A stretch of 64,000 nucleotides of DNA from Prochlorococcus sp. AG-402-I21 (lineage in GTDB: Bacteria; Cyanobacteriota; Cyanobacteriia; PCC-6307; Cyanobiaceae), in the NCBI GenBank assembly GCA_003216955.1, contig QCHZ01000002.1:124001-188000 (forward strand), in the 5' to 3' direction. The notes beneath the pieces are model-generated. The model ran no database searches. It was not told the origin of the DNA and was given only the letters and a program-made list of their open reading frames with translations. Made by a program: the position numbers and the translations under genes. The stretch's first letter is position 1, and each line of letters begins with the position of its first letter. Below, piece by piece: positions 30,460 to 39,467 of the stretch.

Positions 30460-31191
30460 ATGAATCTGGTTATAAATAAAACAGAAAATAAAAAAAAACT
30501 TTATTTAAATAGCAAACCAACAATTATTTTAATGACAAAATGGCACGCGATATATAGATGTAAAAGTCGGTTATCAAAGGATATAGGGGCATCTAAAGCA
30601 GCAAAGATTCAAGAAAAACTAACAAATCATACAATTAACGTAGCCAAAGAAATTCAAAAAAAAGGTCTTGCAGATATAAAAGTTGCCATCGATGGAATTG
30701 GTATTAAATCAGCAAAAAAATGGGCAGTATTAAATAAAATCAAAACGGTTGCGATTCAAGGTCCTGGCAATCTAGGAACAAAAATGAAAAGACAGTTTTT
30801 AAAGACTCATTCTGGAAAAAATCTTTCTCATAAAATTGCGAGTCCCATATTAATTATTGGAAGTGATTTACCATCAATCTCACATTTTGAATTAATTCAA
30901 GCTATTGAAATACTTAATCATAAAGAAATGGTTTTAGGCCCTTCAAGGGATGGAGGATATTGGCTTATAGGGATATCAAATAAACTTTTAAATCCTTTAT
31001 TTTCTTGGCCATTTTCTGGTATAAGTTGGGGAACAGATAAAGTCCTTCAAGAAACAATTCGATTAGCCTGCTTAAATAAAATAGATTATCAACTTCTTCA
31101 AACTAAAAATGATCTTGATAATCTTATGGATTTATCACTATGGCTAGATCAGAAAAATTTTCGACTCTCACCATTATCATACCAACTTTAA
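30460..31191 (+). CDS. TIGR04282-type glycosyltransferase (DUF2064), arsenosugar-associated
   Basis: This 243-residue nucleotide-sugar transferase-like protein has an N-terminal TIILMTKWH strand with following Arg/Lys (CKSRLS), the Asp-containing ILIIGSDLPSI motif and the highly characteristic GPSRDGGYWLIGI signature. Families of this type sit next to TIGR04283 glycosyltransferases in loci linked to arsenosugar synthesis. The first 20 residues are Lys/Asn-rich and may not all be translated. The 3' end overlaps the next gene by 52 bases. Confidence 0.8.
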   Translation: MNLVINKTENKKKLYLNSKPTIILMTKWHAIYRCKSRLSKDIGASKAAKIQEKLTNHTINVAKEIQKKGLADIKVAIDGIGIKSAKKWAVLNKIKTVAIQGPGNLGTKMKRQFLKTHSGKNLSHKIASPILIIGSDLPSISHFELIQAIEILNHKEMVLGPSRDGGYWLIGISNKLLNPLFSWPFSGISWGTDKVLQETIRLACLNKIDYQLLQTKNDLDNLMDLSLWLDQKNFRLSPLSYQL

Positions 31192-31844
31192 ATGAAGCGA
31201 GTCATCTCCCTCTTCTTCTGGCTGATTTAAATGCCTGGCCATATGATCTGGAAGTAATCATCGTTGATGGAGGGAGTATAGATTTAACTATTTCAATTGC
31301 ACGAATATATGGATTAAATGTTATTAAAAGCCATAAAAAGAATAGAGGATATCAATTAAAAACTGGTGCATCAAATGCAAAAGGAGATTGGCTTTTATTT
31401 TTACATGCTGATAGTAGATTAAGCCCAAGATGGGTCAAAAATTTATCTAAAATAATTCAAAATAAAAAATCAGAAAATTTTGCATGGTATTTTGACTTTA
31501 AAATAAAAAGATATAATCCAGAGTTCAGATTTTTAGAAATCGCAGTAGCACTAAGAAGTTATTTTTTACAAAGACCTTATGGAGACCAAGGCTTACTAAT
31601 TCATAAGGATTTATATTACAATTCTGGAGGTTTTTCTTCCTTGAAAATAATGGAAGATCTAGACTTAATAACAAGAATTACTAAAACAAACAAAGTAAAG
31701 CGTATTAAAGAAAATATATATACAGATGATGTAAAGTGGTCTAATTCAAATGTAATTAAACGTGCAATTAAGAATGCTAAACTAAGGAAAAAATGGCGAA
31801 AGGGTTATGACATAAATAAGCTTTCAAAAGAATATGATACATAA
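31140..31844 (+). CDS. TIGR04283-type family 2 glycosyltransferase, arsenosugar-associated
   Basis: This 234-residue GT2 enzyme shows the N-terminal LTIIIPTLNEASHLPLLL fold start, the VIIVDGGSIDLTI Asp motif, LLFLHADSRLSP as the metal-binding DxD-like site, and PYGDQGLLIHKD later. The start is an ATG well inside the preceding gene; it must be upstream because IIIPTLNE itself is encoded in the overlap (31140-31191). The pair probably acts in one pathway. Arsenosugar assignment comes from the family name, not from any arsenic gene seen nearby. Confidence 0.8.
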   Translation: MARSEKFSTLTIIIPTLNEASHLPLLLADLNAWPYDLEVIIVDGGSIDLTISIARIYGLNVIKSHKKNRGYQLKTGASNAKGDWLLFLHADSRLSPRWVKNLSKIIQNKKSENFAWYFDFKIKRYNPEFRFLEIAVALRSYFLQRPYGDQGLLIHKDLYYNSGGFSSLKIMEDLDLITRITKTNKVKRIKENIYTDDVKWSNSNVIKRAIKNAKLRKKWRKGYDINKLSKEYDT

Positions 31845-31866
31845 TTTTTAAACACACATAAAGCTG

Positions 31867-32409
31867 TTAATTTGAATACCAAAATGCACATTTATTACCT
31901 CTTGGCTCTAAATTCCAACCTTGCCTTTTATAAAAAGTAATCACATCAGAATCAGCAAATAAAGTTACCCTACTAATACCTTCTCTTTTCAAACTCTTCA
32001 TTAAATATGACATAAGTTGTTTTCCTAATCCATAACCTTGATAAACAGGGTTAATAGCTACATCCCATATTGTCGCATCAATGATACCGTCCCCTGTGCA
32101 TCTAGCGAATCCAATCAACTTTGGAAATTTAGAATCATGTTGCCATAGACCAACCTTAAGCAAACTATTATCCAGTGCACGTTTTACTCTCCTCAAAGGT
32201 CTTCTTCCCCAACCAACTGCTTGAAGAAGTTGCTCAAGTTCAATTAAATCAAAAGATTTTGAATTACTAAAAACAAAAAGAGTTGAATTATCTTTATTAA
32301 AGTATTGAAAGGCTTCATGCCCATATAGATTTTTTAAAGTTGCTTCTGAAATAATTTTTTCATTTCTCCACCCAGGCATACCTATTTTTGTTGATCCTAG
32401 ATTAATCAT
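31867..32409 (-). CDS. GNAT family N-acetyltransferase
   Basis: This 180-residue protein has the acetyl-CoA binding motif A (VAINPVYQGYGLGKQLMSYLM) near residues 118-138 and the following TLFADSDVITFYKRQGW motif B, both typical GNAT. An N-terminal 60 residues with DLIELEQLLQAVGWGRRPL resemble the cyanobacterial and plastid GNAT subgroup that acetylates protein N-termini or amines. The substrate is unknown. It lies 13 bases after the ABC exporter stop, likely in the same leftward transcript. Confidence 0.85.
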   Translation of the reverse strand: MINLGSTKIGMPGWRNEKIISEATLKNLYGHEAFQYFNKDNSTLFVFSNSKSFDLIELEQLLQAVGWGRRPLRRVKRALDNSLLKVGLWQHDSKFPKLIGFARCTGDGIIDATIWDVAINPVYQGYGLGKQLMSYLMKSLKREGISRVTLFADSDVITFYKRQGWNLEPRGNKCAFWYSN

Positions 32410-32422
32410 AAATTAATACTAC

Positions 32423-34219
32423 TTAGATGGCTGTTAGACCTTTTTCTTGCAAATCAGCAAGTTGTGCATAAAGTCCGCCCAAAGCCCTTAACTCTTTATG
32501 AGTTCCTTGCTCAATTAGCCTACCTTTTCTCATTACAAGAATTCGATCAGAAGCTTCTATTGTTGCCAATCTATGGGCAATTACAAGCGCTGTCCTTTTC
32601 TCTAATAATCTATCAAGATCTCTTTGCAAAGTTGCTTCAGTTGATGGATCCATAAAAGCAGTCGCTTCGTCCATTATTAATACTTTTGGATCTCGTATTG
32701 CAACTCGTGCAACAGATAAAAGCTGCCTCTCTCCTGAAGAAAGATTTCCTCCTCTTTCTCGAATATAAGTGTCTAATCCATTTGGCAATTTTTTCAATAA
32801 ATTATCTAGACCTAAATCATTACATATCTCATTTAAGCGTTGATTATCTATTGAAGAATCTAAACGAAGATTATCTGCAACATTTCCGCTAAATAGGAAA
32901 GTATCTTGAAGAACAACTCCAAGTTGTTTCCTCAATGAATCGATAGGTATATTTTTAACATTTTGGCCATCAATATATATATTTCCTATTTGAGGTTCAT
33001 AAAGTCTACATAGCAATCTAATTAAAGTAGTCTTTCCTGAACCAGTCGGTCCTACGAGAGCAACATGTTCGCCTGGTTTAATTTTGAAACTTAAATCATT
33101 TATTATTGGCTCATCTTCTCTGTAAAAAAAACTTACATTTTCAAATACAACTTCCCCAGTAACAGTTTTTGTTGAACTTGTTAATTCTTTATTTATAACT
33201 TTATGCTTAATTTTATCACTAATCTCAATTTTTTTCTCAAGCAATTCACTTATTCTTTCAACTGCTGTTAACCCTCCCTGTATTTGTGTAAATCTTTCTG
33301 CCAACTGTCTCAAAGGTTCAAATAGTCTTTGTGAATAAAGAATAAAAGTCGTGAGAGTTCCTAATCCCATTGCTCCAGCTGTAACCATGTAACCTCCTAG
33401 AGAAATAACTAAAGCAACTGCAGCTAATGAGACCCATTCAATAAAAGCAGAAATACTACTGTCATAAAAAATTGTGCCGTTTACGGCATTTTTATAATTA
33501 GTTCCAGTTTTGAAGAAGTTTTGACCATTTAAAGATTGCCTTCTAAACATTTGAACAACTTCTAAGCCTTGAAGGTTTTCCTGAAAATTGGCATTTAATT
33601 GGGAAAGTTCTTCTCTAACTTTATAATTTTGTTTTCGATAACGTTTTTGTAGCCACAATATAAATAACGTAACAGGTATTTGAACAAACAAAAGGAGAAA
33701 ACCTAACCTCCATTCAATTAAAATCATTGTTATTGATATAACTATAAGACTGACAAAGTCAGCCAAGACACCTACCGCTCCACTTCCAAAAACTTCTGAC
33801 AATGCATCAACATCACTAGTTAATCTTGTAAGTAATTTACCAACAGGCATTTTGTCATGAAAACGCAAAGACAATGACATTGAATGAGAAAACAAATCAT
33901 TCCTAATTCGTGCAGTCAGCCTTTGCCCTACAGACTGGATATTGTATGACTGAAAACCTTGTAACCCAAGTCTAAGTAATACTGTTATGAATAACATTCC
34001 TATTATGAACCGAATTGATAATTGATTAGACAAATTATCAAAAAAAAGTATCGTATCCTCTCCCCTTAAAACAGAAATAGCTTGTCCAACAAGAAGAGGT
34101 TGTATTGCACCCGCTAATGCAACTGGTATTAAAATTAAAAGTATGAGAACTAAACGTTTTTTTTCTTTTTTTAAGTACTTTCCAAGTTTCTTAACTCTTC
34201 GAAAATCATTTTTTGCCAT
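32423..34219 (-). CDS. ABC exporter, fused membrane and ATPase domains
   Basis: This half-transporter of about 598 residues has six transmembrane helices (residues 20-300 region) followed by an ATPase domain with Walker [12 protein letters not shown], signature [13 protein letters not shown], Walker B VLIMDEAT and the switch His in VIAHRLAT. It resembles MsbA/MdlB-type lipid or multidrug exporters that work as dimers. I prefer the ATG at 34219, which overlaps the hisG end by 14 bases; the frame can be extended to 34288 but only deeper into hisG. Substrate unknown. Confidence 0.88.
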   Translation of the reverse strand: MAKNDFRRVKKLGKYLKKEKKRLVLILLILIPVALAGAIQPLLVGQAISVLRGEDTILFFDNLSNQLSIRFIIGMLFITVLLRLGLQGFQSYNIQSVGQRLTARIRNDLFSHSMSLSLRFHDKMPVGKLLTRLTSDVDALSEVFGSGAVGVLADFVSLIVISITMILIEWRLGFLLLFVQIPVTLFILWLQKRYRKQNYKVREELSQLNANFQENLQGLEVVQMFRRQSLNGQNFFKTGTNYKNAVNGTIFYDSSISAFIEWVSLAAVALVISLGGYMVTAGAMGLGTLTTFILYSQRLFEPLRQLAERFTQIQGGLTAVERISELLEKKIEISDKIKHKVINKELTSSTKTVTGEVVFENVSFFYREDEPIINDLSFKIKPGEHVALVGPTGSGKTTLIRLLCRLYEPQIGNIYIDGQNVKNIPIDSLRKQLGVVLQDTFLFSGNVADNLRLDSSIDNQRLNEICNDLGLDNLLKKLPNGLDTYIRERGGNLSSGERQLLSVARVAIRDPKVLIMDEATAFMDPSTEATLQRDLDRLLEKRTALVIAHRLATIEASDRILVMRKGRLIEQGTHKELRALGGLYAQLADLQEKGLTAI

Positions 34220-34868
34220 CAGAAAAGAGGTTGGACTGAGATTTGATTTGAATTGAATCAATAATTTCTTGAAGGGGCCCTTTATCAAGTCTTAGGGATA
34301 GTGGATGACCAACAAGCCGAGCACTTGATTTAAAAAGTTCTTCAATTTCAACAAGACCATTATCCCTAAGAGTACGACCAGTTGCGACCAAATCAACGAT
34401 TGCTTCTGCCATACCTGTTATGGGGCCTAGCTCAACAGATCCACTCAAATGTACCAATTGGACAGGCAAATCAATTTGATCAAAAAAATCCTTTGCGCAA
34501 TTAGTAAATTTACTTGCTACACGGCAGTTTGGTGGCAAGTCAGAGGCACTCAAATAACCACTACTGGATTTAACTGCAACAGACATATGACACTCTCCAA
34601 ATCCAAGATCTACTAAATTCGATACTTGCAATTTCTGCTCTTGTAAAACATCAAAACCAACTATTCCTAGTTGCGCCTGTCCATATGATACGTAAACAGG
34701 AACATCACTATTCCTAACTAAAAGGGCCTTAGCACGGCCACAAACTGACGGAACCATTAGTTGCCGATTGCTATCTTCTAAAACAGCAGAGAAATCAAGT
34801 CCAATGTCAGAAAACATTGAGACTGATTCTTTCAACAAAGCACCTTTAGCTAATGCAACAGTAAACAT
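34206..34868 (-). CDS. hisG: ATP phosphoribosyltransferase, short form
   Basis: This 220-residue HisG catalyses the first committed step of histidine synthesis. It is the short form, lacking the C-terminal regulatory domain, so it should need a HisZ partner encoded elsewhere. Motifs include [41 protein letters not shown], and the PRPP-binding segment [23 protein letters not shown]. The 3' end overlaps the ABC exporter start. It is divergent from gloB with a 50-base gap. Confidence 0.95.
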   Translation of the reverse strand: MFTVALAKGALLKESVSMFSDIGLDFSAVLEDSNRQLMVPSVCGRAKALLVRNSDVPVYVSYGQAQLGIVGFDVLQEQKLQVSNLVDLGFGECHMSVAVKSSSGYLSASDLPPNCRVASKFTNCAKDFFDQIDLPVQLVHLSGSVELGPITGMAEAIVDLVATGRTLRDNGLVEIEELFKSSARLVGHPLSLRLDKGPLQEIIDSIQIKSQSNLFSDGKK

Positions 34869-34918
34869 GTCAAAAACTATTGGAGGGGACTCTAACTAAT
34901 CCATTACCTAAATAAACA

Positions 34919-35674
34919 ATGTTAGAGAAAAAAAGTGAATTCACTATTTACCCAATTCCTGTTTTACAGGACAATATCGTATGGGTATGGGTCCACAATT
35001 GCAATGCAGTGGTAGTAGATCCCTCTGTATCGGGTCCAGTAGAAAAATGGCTTTTAGAGAAGGGCTTCTCATTAGAAGCTATCCTTCAAACACATCATCA
35101 TGATGACCATATTGGTGGAACACAAAAGTTAATCAAAAGATGGCCAGATGCAAAGGTAGTTGCATCAAAAAAAGAACTTAAAAGAATCCCATTTCAAACT
35201 TTATCGGTTGGTGATAATGATATTTTCTATCTAATGGACAGTAAGATTAAAGTCATTGAAGTGAATGGACACACCAATAATCATATAGCTTTTTATATAT
35301 CCAAAGCAAATAATAAATACAACATATTATTCCCTGGAGATACACTGTTTGGAGGGGGTTGTGGTCGTCTTCTAGAAGGAACTCCATTTCAAATGTTTGA
35401 AAGTTTATATAAACTTAATTCACTTCCTGAAAACACTAAAATATACCCAGCTCATGAATATACAGAAAACAATTTAAAATGGGCCTTAACATTAGAACCG
35501 AACAATATTTCTATTATCGAAAGATTAAAGCTTATTCAAATTAAACTTCAGAGAGGAATGTCTAGCCTCCCATCAACACTCTCAGAAGAAAGAAAAACAA
35601 ATCTATTTTTAAAAGCAAAAAATGTCGAGCAATTTAAAGTTCTCAGAAGTCACAAAGATAATTGGAAATGTTAA
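34919..35674 (+). CDS. gloB: Hydroxyacylglutathione hydrolase (glyoxalase II)
   Basis: This 251-residue metallo-beta-lactamase-fold enzyme hydrolyses S-lactoylglutathione. The dinuclear metal motif is QTHHHDDHIGG; further ligands are His in NGHTNNHIAF, Asp in LFPGDTLFGGGCGRLLEG and His in YPAHEYTENNLKWA, all diagnostic of GloB. Length is normal. With gor and the GST upstream, it completes a glutathione-centred set in this part of the genome. Confidence 0.95.
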   Translation: MLEKKSEFTIYPIPVLQDNIVWVWVHNCNAVVVDPSVSGPVEKWLLEKGFSLEAILQTHHHDDHIGGTQKLIKRWPDAKVVASKKELKRIPFQTLSVGDNDIFYLMDSKIKVIEVNGHTNNHIAFYISKANNKYNILFPGDTLFGGGCGRLLEGTPFQMFESLYKLNSLPENTKIYPAHEYTENNLKWALTLEPNNISIIERLKLIQIKLQRGMSSLPSTLSEERKTNLFLKAKNVEQFKVLRSHKDNWKC

Positions 35675-35719
35675 ATTCTAATTTGTGAATCGAATCTCTT
35701 ACCTCAAACCTAATCATTC

Positions 35720-36127
35720 ATGAAAAGTTCAGCGATAGAACCAATCGAAACAAAGTTCGCACCTAAGCCTGTTGGCCCCTACAACCAAGCTGTTCTAGTA
35801 GATAATTGGTTGTATTGCTCAGGACAAATTGCTTTAGATCCCTCAACTGGTGCAATGATCGGGGATGGAACTATAGAAGAAGAAACTAAGCAAGTTCTAA
35901 AAAATTTATTAGCAGTAGTCGAAGCCGCTGGAGGAAAAAGTTCAAATGTAATAAGAACAACCATTTATTTAACTGATCTAAATGATTTCGCTAAAGTTAA
36001 CGCAATTTACGCAGAAACTTTTGGCGAAACAATATGTCCTGCAAGAGCATGCGTTGAAGTTTCAAATCTTCCTAAAGGTGGAAAGATTGAGATAGATTGC
36101 ATAGCGTGGCTCGGAAACAAGGAGTAA
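35720..36127 (+). CDS. ridA: RidA family reactive intermediate deaminase
   Basis: This 135-residue YjgF/YER057c/UK114-family protein hydrolyses reactive enamine/imine intermediates to protect PLP enzymes. It has the PVGPYNQAV start, the SGQIALDP strand and the C-terminal PARACVEVSNLPKGGKIEID block with the conserved Arg and Glu. It probably forms a trimer. It is rightward, directly after gloB with a 45-base gap. Confidence 0.92.
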   Translation: MKSSAIEPIETKFAPKPVGPYNQAVLVDNWLYCSGQIALDPSTGAMIGDGTIEEETKQVLKNLLAVVEAAGGKSSNVIRTTIYLTDLNDFAKVNAIYAETFGETICPARACVEVSNLPKGGKIEIDCIAWLGNKE

Positions 36128-36155
36128 AAACGACATTGTGACTAAATAGAACCTT

Positions 36156-36173
36156 GCCACTTTGCTAAGTGGC
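36156..36173. other. GC-rich hairpin between ridA and the DUF3136 gene
   Basis: GCCACTT at 36156-36162 pairs with AAGTGGC at 36167-36173 over a 4-base loop, 28 bases after the ridA stop. No T run follows immediately, so it is a weak or non-canonical terminator or an mRNA-end stabiliser. Confidence 0.5.
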
Positions 36174-36213
36174 CCCATTATTGTCTAAATTAATAATTGA
36201 TTCGCGATACACA

Positions 36214-36444
36214 ATGTCCACTGCCAAGTTGACTATTGGCGAACTAGAAGCAGGATACCCTCTTTACTGCAAGGCACTTAGGAGGCTGTTGCAACAAGGA
36301 CGTACCGCTGATCAAATTCAAAGAACAGTTTGCTGGAGCCATCTAGAGACTCTTAATCGCTGCTTGCCAGGAAGATATAAGACCCCCTCTTATTTAATGG
36401 CATTAATCAAAAGAGATCTCGAACAACCCAAAGAGGAAGATTAA
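36214..36444 (+). CDS. DUF3136 family small protein next to the carboxysome cluster
   Basis: This 76-residue soluble protein starts MSTAKLTIGELEAGYPLYC and continues with GRTADQIQRTVCWSHLETLNRCLP. It fits DUF3136, a small family of picocyanobacteria. I chose the ATG at 36214 because the preceding in-frame segment falls in a non-conserved AT-rich leader with a hairpin. Its stop overlaps the convergent acRAF stop. No function is known; the middle reads like a helix-turn-helix, which is only a suggestion. Confidence 0.7.
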   Translation: MSTAKLTIGELEAGYPLYCKALRRLLQQGRTADQIQRTVCWSHLETLNRCLPGRYKTPSYLMALIKRDLEQPKEED

Positions 36445-36704
36445 TTTTCTTGTTGTCTATTTAAAAAATCTATTTTACTTGCGAAATCATGGTCAACTTT
36501 TGATATTTCCTCTTTCTCATTGTTTTCTATAGGCCTGATTGTGATATTTGCATAAGTCTTCCCAAAACTTATATCAGGGAAGCGATTGACTTTTTCGCAA
36601 TAATCGCCTAAAGCATCAAGAAAATCTCTATTTTCTTCATAAGATTGAAATTCGAACCTTTTTTCTAGACACTCTGGTCGTTTTTTTTGCCTCCACCCTT
36701 CCAT
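36441..36704 (-). CDS. Pterin carbinolamine dehydratase-like Rubisco assembly factor (acRAF)
   Basis: This 87-residue protein has the PCD/DCoH fold pattern: WRQKKRPECLEKRFEFQSYEENRDFLDALGDYCEKVNRFPDISFG then TYANITIRP. The catalytic histidine pair (HHP) of real dehydratases is replaced by RFPD. This and its place at the 3' end of the cso cluster identify it as the alpha-carboxysome Rubisco assembly factor described for this locus in chemoautotrophs and cyanobacteria. It is expected to act as a chaperone for form IA Rubisco rather than as an enzyme. It lies about 75 bases downstream of csoS1E. Confidence 0.85.
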   Translation of the reverse strand: MEGWRQKKRPECLEKRFEFQSYEENRDFLDALGDYCEKVNRFPDISFGKTYANITIRPIENNEKEEISKVDHDFASKIDFLNRQQEN

Positions 36705-36779
36705 GAAAAAACTTATATTTTTATAAAAGCTACTACATCGTGAATTGATTGAAGAAATAATTTATAAATCAAAAATTAC

Positions 36780-37328
36780 TTAACTTCTCCTTGTTGCCCC
36801 ACTTCCTCTCAATGCTGGCTCAACCTCAACATGTGGTCGAGCAATAATATGTGCAGCAACTAATCCATCCCCAACACGCTCACATGCATCAGCACCTGCT
36901 CTCACAGAAGCATTGACAGCTCCAGTCTCACCACGAACCATCACTGTTACATATCCTCCACCAACAAGTTCCTTTACAATTAAATTTACTTCAGCAGCCT
37001 TAGTCATTGCATCTGCTGCTTCTATTGCTGGTACTAGGCCTCGAGTTTCAATCATTCCTAAAGCGATTCCAAAATTTGAATTGGTTTCAAAATCTTTATT
37101 TTTTCCAATAGTGGATTTTGATGATCCACCACCCCCGAAAGCATTGGATAGATTTTTAACACTAGGAATATTTTTAGTAATAGATGTTTTTTTAGTTGAG
37201 GAAGACTGTATCTTTGAAGAAGTTTTTGATTGAGTGGTTGAATTTAGAGGAGTAACATCAACTACCTGGTCTTTAGGTTTAATACCTTTATTACTACTTT
37301 TTGATCGACGATTTGAAGAGTTAGTCAT
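36780..37328 (-). CDS. csoS1E: BMC-domain shell protein with long basic N-terminal arm (CsoS1E)
   Basis: This 182-residue protein has residues 1-85 that are Ser/Thr/Lys/Asn-rich and probably disordered, with a Gly run at 65-68. Residues 87-173 form one complete BMC domain (GIALGMIETRGLVPAIEAADA to ARPHVEVEPAL). By hand alignment about 80 of 87 BMC residues match CsoS1 encoded 6.5 kb upstream, so it is a duplicate with an added arm. It should form hexamers able to mix into the shell, with the arm on one face. It lies after csoS4B in the cso transcript. Confidence 0.88.
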   Translation of the reverse strand: MTNSSNRRSKSSNKGIKPKDQVVDVTPLNSTTQSKTSSKIQSSSTKKTSITKNIPSVKNLSNAFGGGGSSKSTIGKNKDFETNSNFGIALGMIETRGLVPAIEAADAMTKAAEVNLIVKELVGGGYVTVMVRGETGAVNASVRAGADACERVGDGLVAAHIIARPHVEVEPALRGSGATRRS

Positions 37329-37373
37329 AATTTAGAAATTTTTAAAATTAATTTTTATTGAATAGTAGTCACG

Positions 37374-37625
37374 CTATTCATCAGGAGACCAATTATCGAT
37401 AATTCCACCAATAGTTAAATCGGTTTGAACATTGGGGTCTGGGCATCCCCACCGCGCAGCGGTTCCTGTTGCTGTAAAGACCCAATTACCTTCTCGTGCA
37501 CCGACAGGGTCAACAGCCACAAGCCTTTTCCCTTTGTTATTACACAATATTCTTAAATGCATATGTCCTAATCCTTCCACTCTTTGTGTACAAACCAAGC
37601 GTCCCATAACTTGCATTATCTCCAT
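37374..37625 (-). CDS. csoS4B: Carboxysome vertex protein CsoS4B
   Basis: This 83-residue BMC-pentamer (EutN/CcmL) protein caps shell vertices. It begins MEIMQVMGRLVCTQRVEGLG and has the KRLVAVDPVGAREGNWVFTATGTAARW core and the LTIGGIIDNW end typical of CsoS4B. The frame extends upstream to 37670, but I chose the ATG at 37623-37625 that overlaps the csoS4A stop. This fits the family N-terminus and implies translational coupling. Confidence 0.92.
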   Translation of the reverse strand: MEIMQVMGRLVCTQRVEGLGHMHLRILCNNKGKRLVAVDPVGAREGNWVFTATGTAARWGCPDPNVQTDLTIGGIIDNWSPDE

Positions 37626-37900
37626 TACTTTGCTCCTCCTGAGATCTGTTGTTGTGTCTCTGGATCCCAATGGTCAATAATTCCAACAATAGTTAAATCA
37701 CTTGGATAGGACTTACTTCCAGCCGCTTCGCGAGCTGCAGAACTTCCTACACATATAACCCAATCATCTGGTTTACATCCAACAGCATCAACAGCAACTT
37801 TTTTTGAGCTACCGTCTAATACAACCTGTAAATGCTTATGTTCAAAGCCTGGAATACGATTGGTTGAGACAAGTGGTTTGAGAACTTTACAAATGAGCAT
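37625..37900 (-). CDS. csoS4A: Carboxysome vertex protein CsoS4A
   Basis: This 91-residue BMC-pentamer protein starts MLICKVLKPLVSTNRIPGFEHKHL, with the core KVAVDAVGCKPDDWVICVGSSAAREAAGSK and end DLTIVGIIDHWDP. Together with CsoS4B it closes the icosahedral shell. It starts directly after the csoSCA stop codon without a gap and overlaps csoS4B downstream, so three genes are translated as a block. Confidence 0.94.
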   Translation of the reverse strand: MLICKVLKPLVSTNRIPGFEHKHLQVVLDGSSKKVAVDAVGCKPDDWVICVGSSAAREAAGSKSYPSDLTIVGIIDHWDPETQQQISGGAK

Positions 37901-39460
37901 TTAGTGAGCCTCCTGAGTGACTGGATCGAGGGAAGAGCCTACAACTTCTGCAGGAGCCTTTTTATCTCGATCTCGAATAGTAAGAAATGTGTGAAGTGAG
38001 CCATTATCTATTAAATCTCGATAACGAGACTTAATAGCCTCATTAATTCTATGACAATCAGATAATGCTCTATTTCTAGCATGAGGGACACTCCCTGAGT
38101 AGTCAAAGCGAATAACAATAGGTATTGGTAAACTTCTCGAGATATTGAGACCTGTAAAAATTTTTACTCCTACGTCGAGATCAGGAGCTCCTTGTTCAAC
38201 AGTCTCCAAATGAGCAAAATAAGTAAGATTCCTTAAGTGAACTTCTTTAAAGCCAATACCTACACCAATAAATCTCTCAGCATGACCTGCATCTTTATAA
38301 CTTCCATCGTGAAAGTTTTTTACATAATCAATTTGAGAAATATTATTTGAAATGAGTTTGGTAATAAACATAACCATATTTGGATCTGTTTCTCCAGGGC
38401 AAACACCTCTGATATTTTCTTGAATTTTTTGAAGAGCCTCTTCAGCTTTTAGAAATTGAGTCTCTTTGTATATTTCATTTGCACAAACCCATGATTTCAA
38501 ATCAACTTCATTGGTTTTCGAAGGCGTATGAACTCTTATCGCGTCTGTATCTGTGTCAATGCCAATTAAAAGCAAATCAACGGATGCACCGCAGCAAAAA
38601 CTATTTTCGACTGCTTCCCTAAAATCTAATAATCTCTGTAAGCCCTCTGATGCTGCTAACTCATCATTACTACCATGAGCAGCACATCCTTGGTGTGTAG
38701 GGTCAACAGAACTAAAATGATAGATTACTGACTTTAAATATCTTGTTGGCTCAGTTGCAGCATTAGGAATTGACTCTCTATATCTATTATGTTCAGTTTT
38801 AACCCAACGGTTAACTGTTTTTTCAATATCAAATAATGCACCTGCATGAGAGCGCCTCCTGACAGAACTAAAAGGTATACGTAATGCATAAGAAATAGCA
38901 TGAGCTAATCGACCATCGGCACAAGGAGTTATATCTAAAAGATGAAAGCCACATTGATATAGGAAAGACTGGAAAGATTTAGCATATTGACTGTTTCCAG
39001 ATCCCTCTAGTGGATCTGAATCAAAAAATTCATTACTCGTCAATTGGTGTGATTGAAAAACACACCATGCAAACAAGGCACTTATGTCAACACTTCCAAC
39101 CCAAGCCTTTTCAAGTATATGCAGTGGTAATTCATAACCTAATTCCGAGCGACATAAATTTTGAGCTCTTTCTACAAAATTCAAATCATTTTGAAGACTA
39201 GAGACTCTTTTTAAAAGAGGGACAATATTATCAAATCGACCTTTAACCTTTTTTTCATATTGATTTAACTTCTGATTTTCTTGAGAGTTGGTTAATGGAT
39301 GATCTTTGGAGAAAGAGCTAATGGTTTTTATTTCATCAGAGAAAGAATTAGTAGTCTTAATTACTTCAGAATTCAAGCCCTGATTTTCTAGGTCGACAAA
39401 TCTCTTCATAGGAGCTGTTGGCCCACGAAGAGATTTCTTGGCCAAATTACGATAGGCCAT
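37901..39460 (-). CDS. csoS3: Carboxysomal carbonic anhydrase CsoSCA
   Basis: This 519-residue shell-associated beta-type (epsilon) carbonic anhydrase converts HCO3- to CO2 inside the carboxysome. An N-terminal flexible, basic segment (1-75) is the likely Rubisco-binding part. Zinc ligands by spacing are Cys180 (ITPCADGRLA, with Asp182/Arg184), His248 and Cys259 (THQGCAAHGSNDE). The C-terminal half is the defunct duplicated domain. Length is close to marine cyanobacterial homologues. It lies 7 bases after csoS2. Confidence 0.95.
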   Translation of the reverse strand: MAYRNLAKKSLRGPTAPMKRFVDLENQGLNSEVIKTTNSFSDEIKTISSFSKDHPLTNSQENQKLNQYEKKVKGRFDNIVPLLKRVSSLQNDLNFVERAQNLCRSELGYELPLHILEKAWVGSVDISALFAWCVFQSHQLTSNEFFDSDPLEGSGNSQYAKSFQSFLYQCGFHLLDITPCADGRLAHAISYALRIPFSSVRRRSHAGALFDIEKTVNRWVKTEHNRYRESIPNAATEPTRYLKSVIYHFSSVDPTHQGCAAHGSNDELAASEGLQRLLDFREAVENSFCCGASVDLLLIGIDTDTDAIRVHTPSKTNEVDLKSWVCANEIYKETQFLKAEEALQKIQENIRGVCPGETDPNMVMFITKLISNNISQIDYVKNFHDGSYKDAGHAERFIGVGIGFKEVHLRNLTYFAHLETVEQGAPDLDVGVKIFTGLNISRSLPIPIVIRFDYSGSVPHARNRALSDCHRINEAIKSRYRDLIDNGSLHTFLTIRDRDKKAPAEVVGSSLDPVTQEAH

Positions 39461-39467
39461 CGACTAC

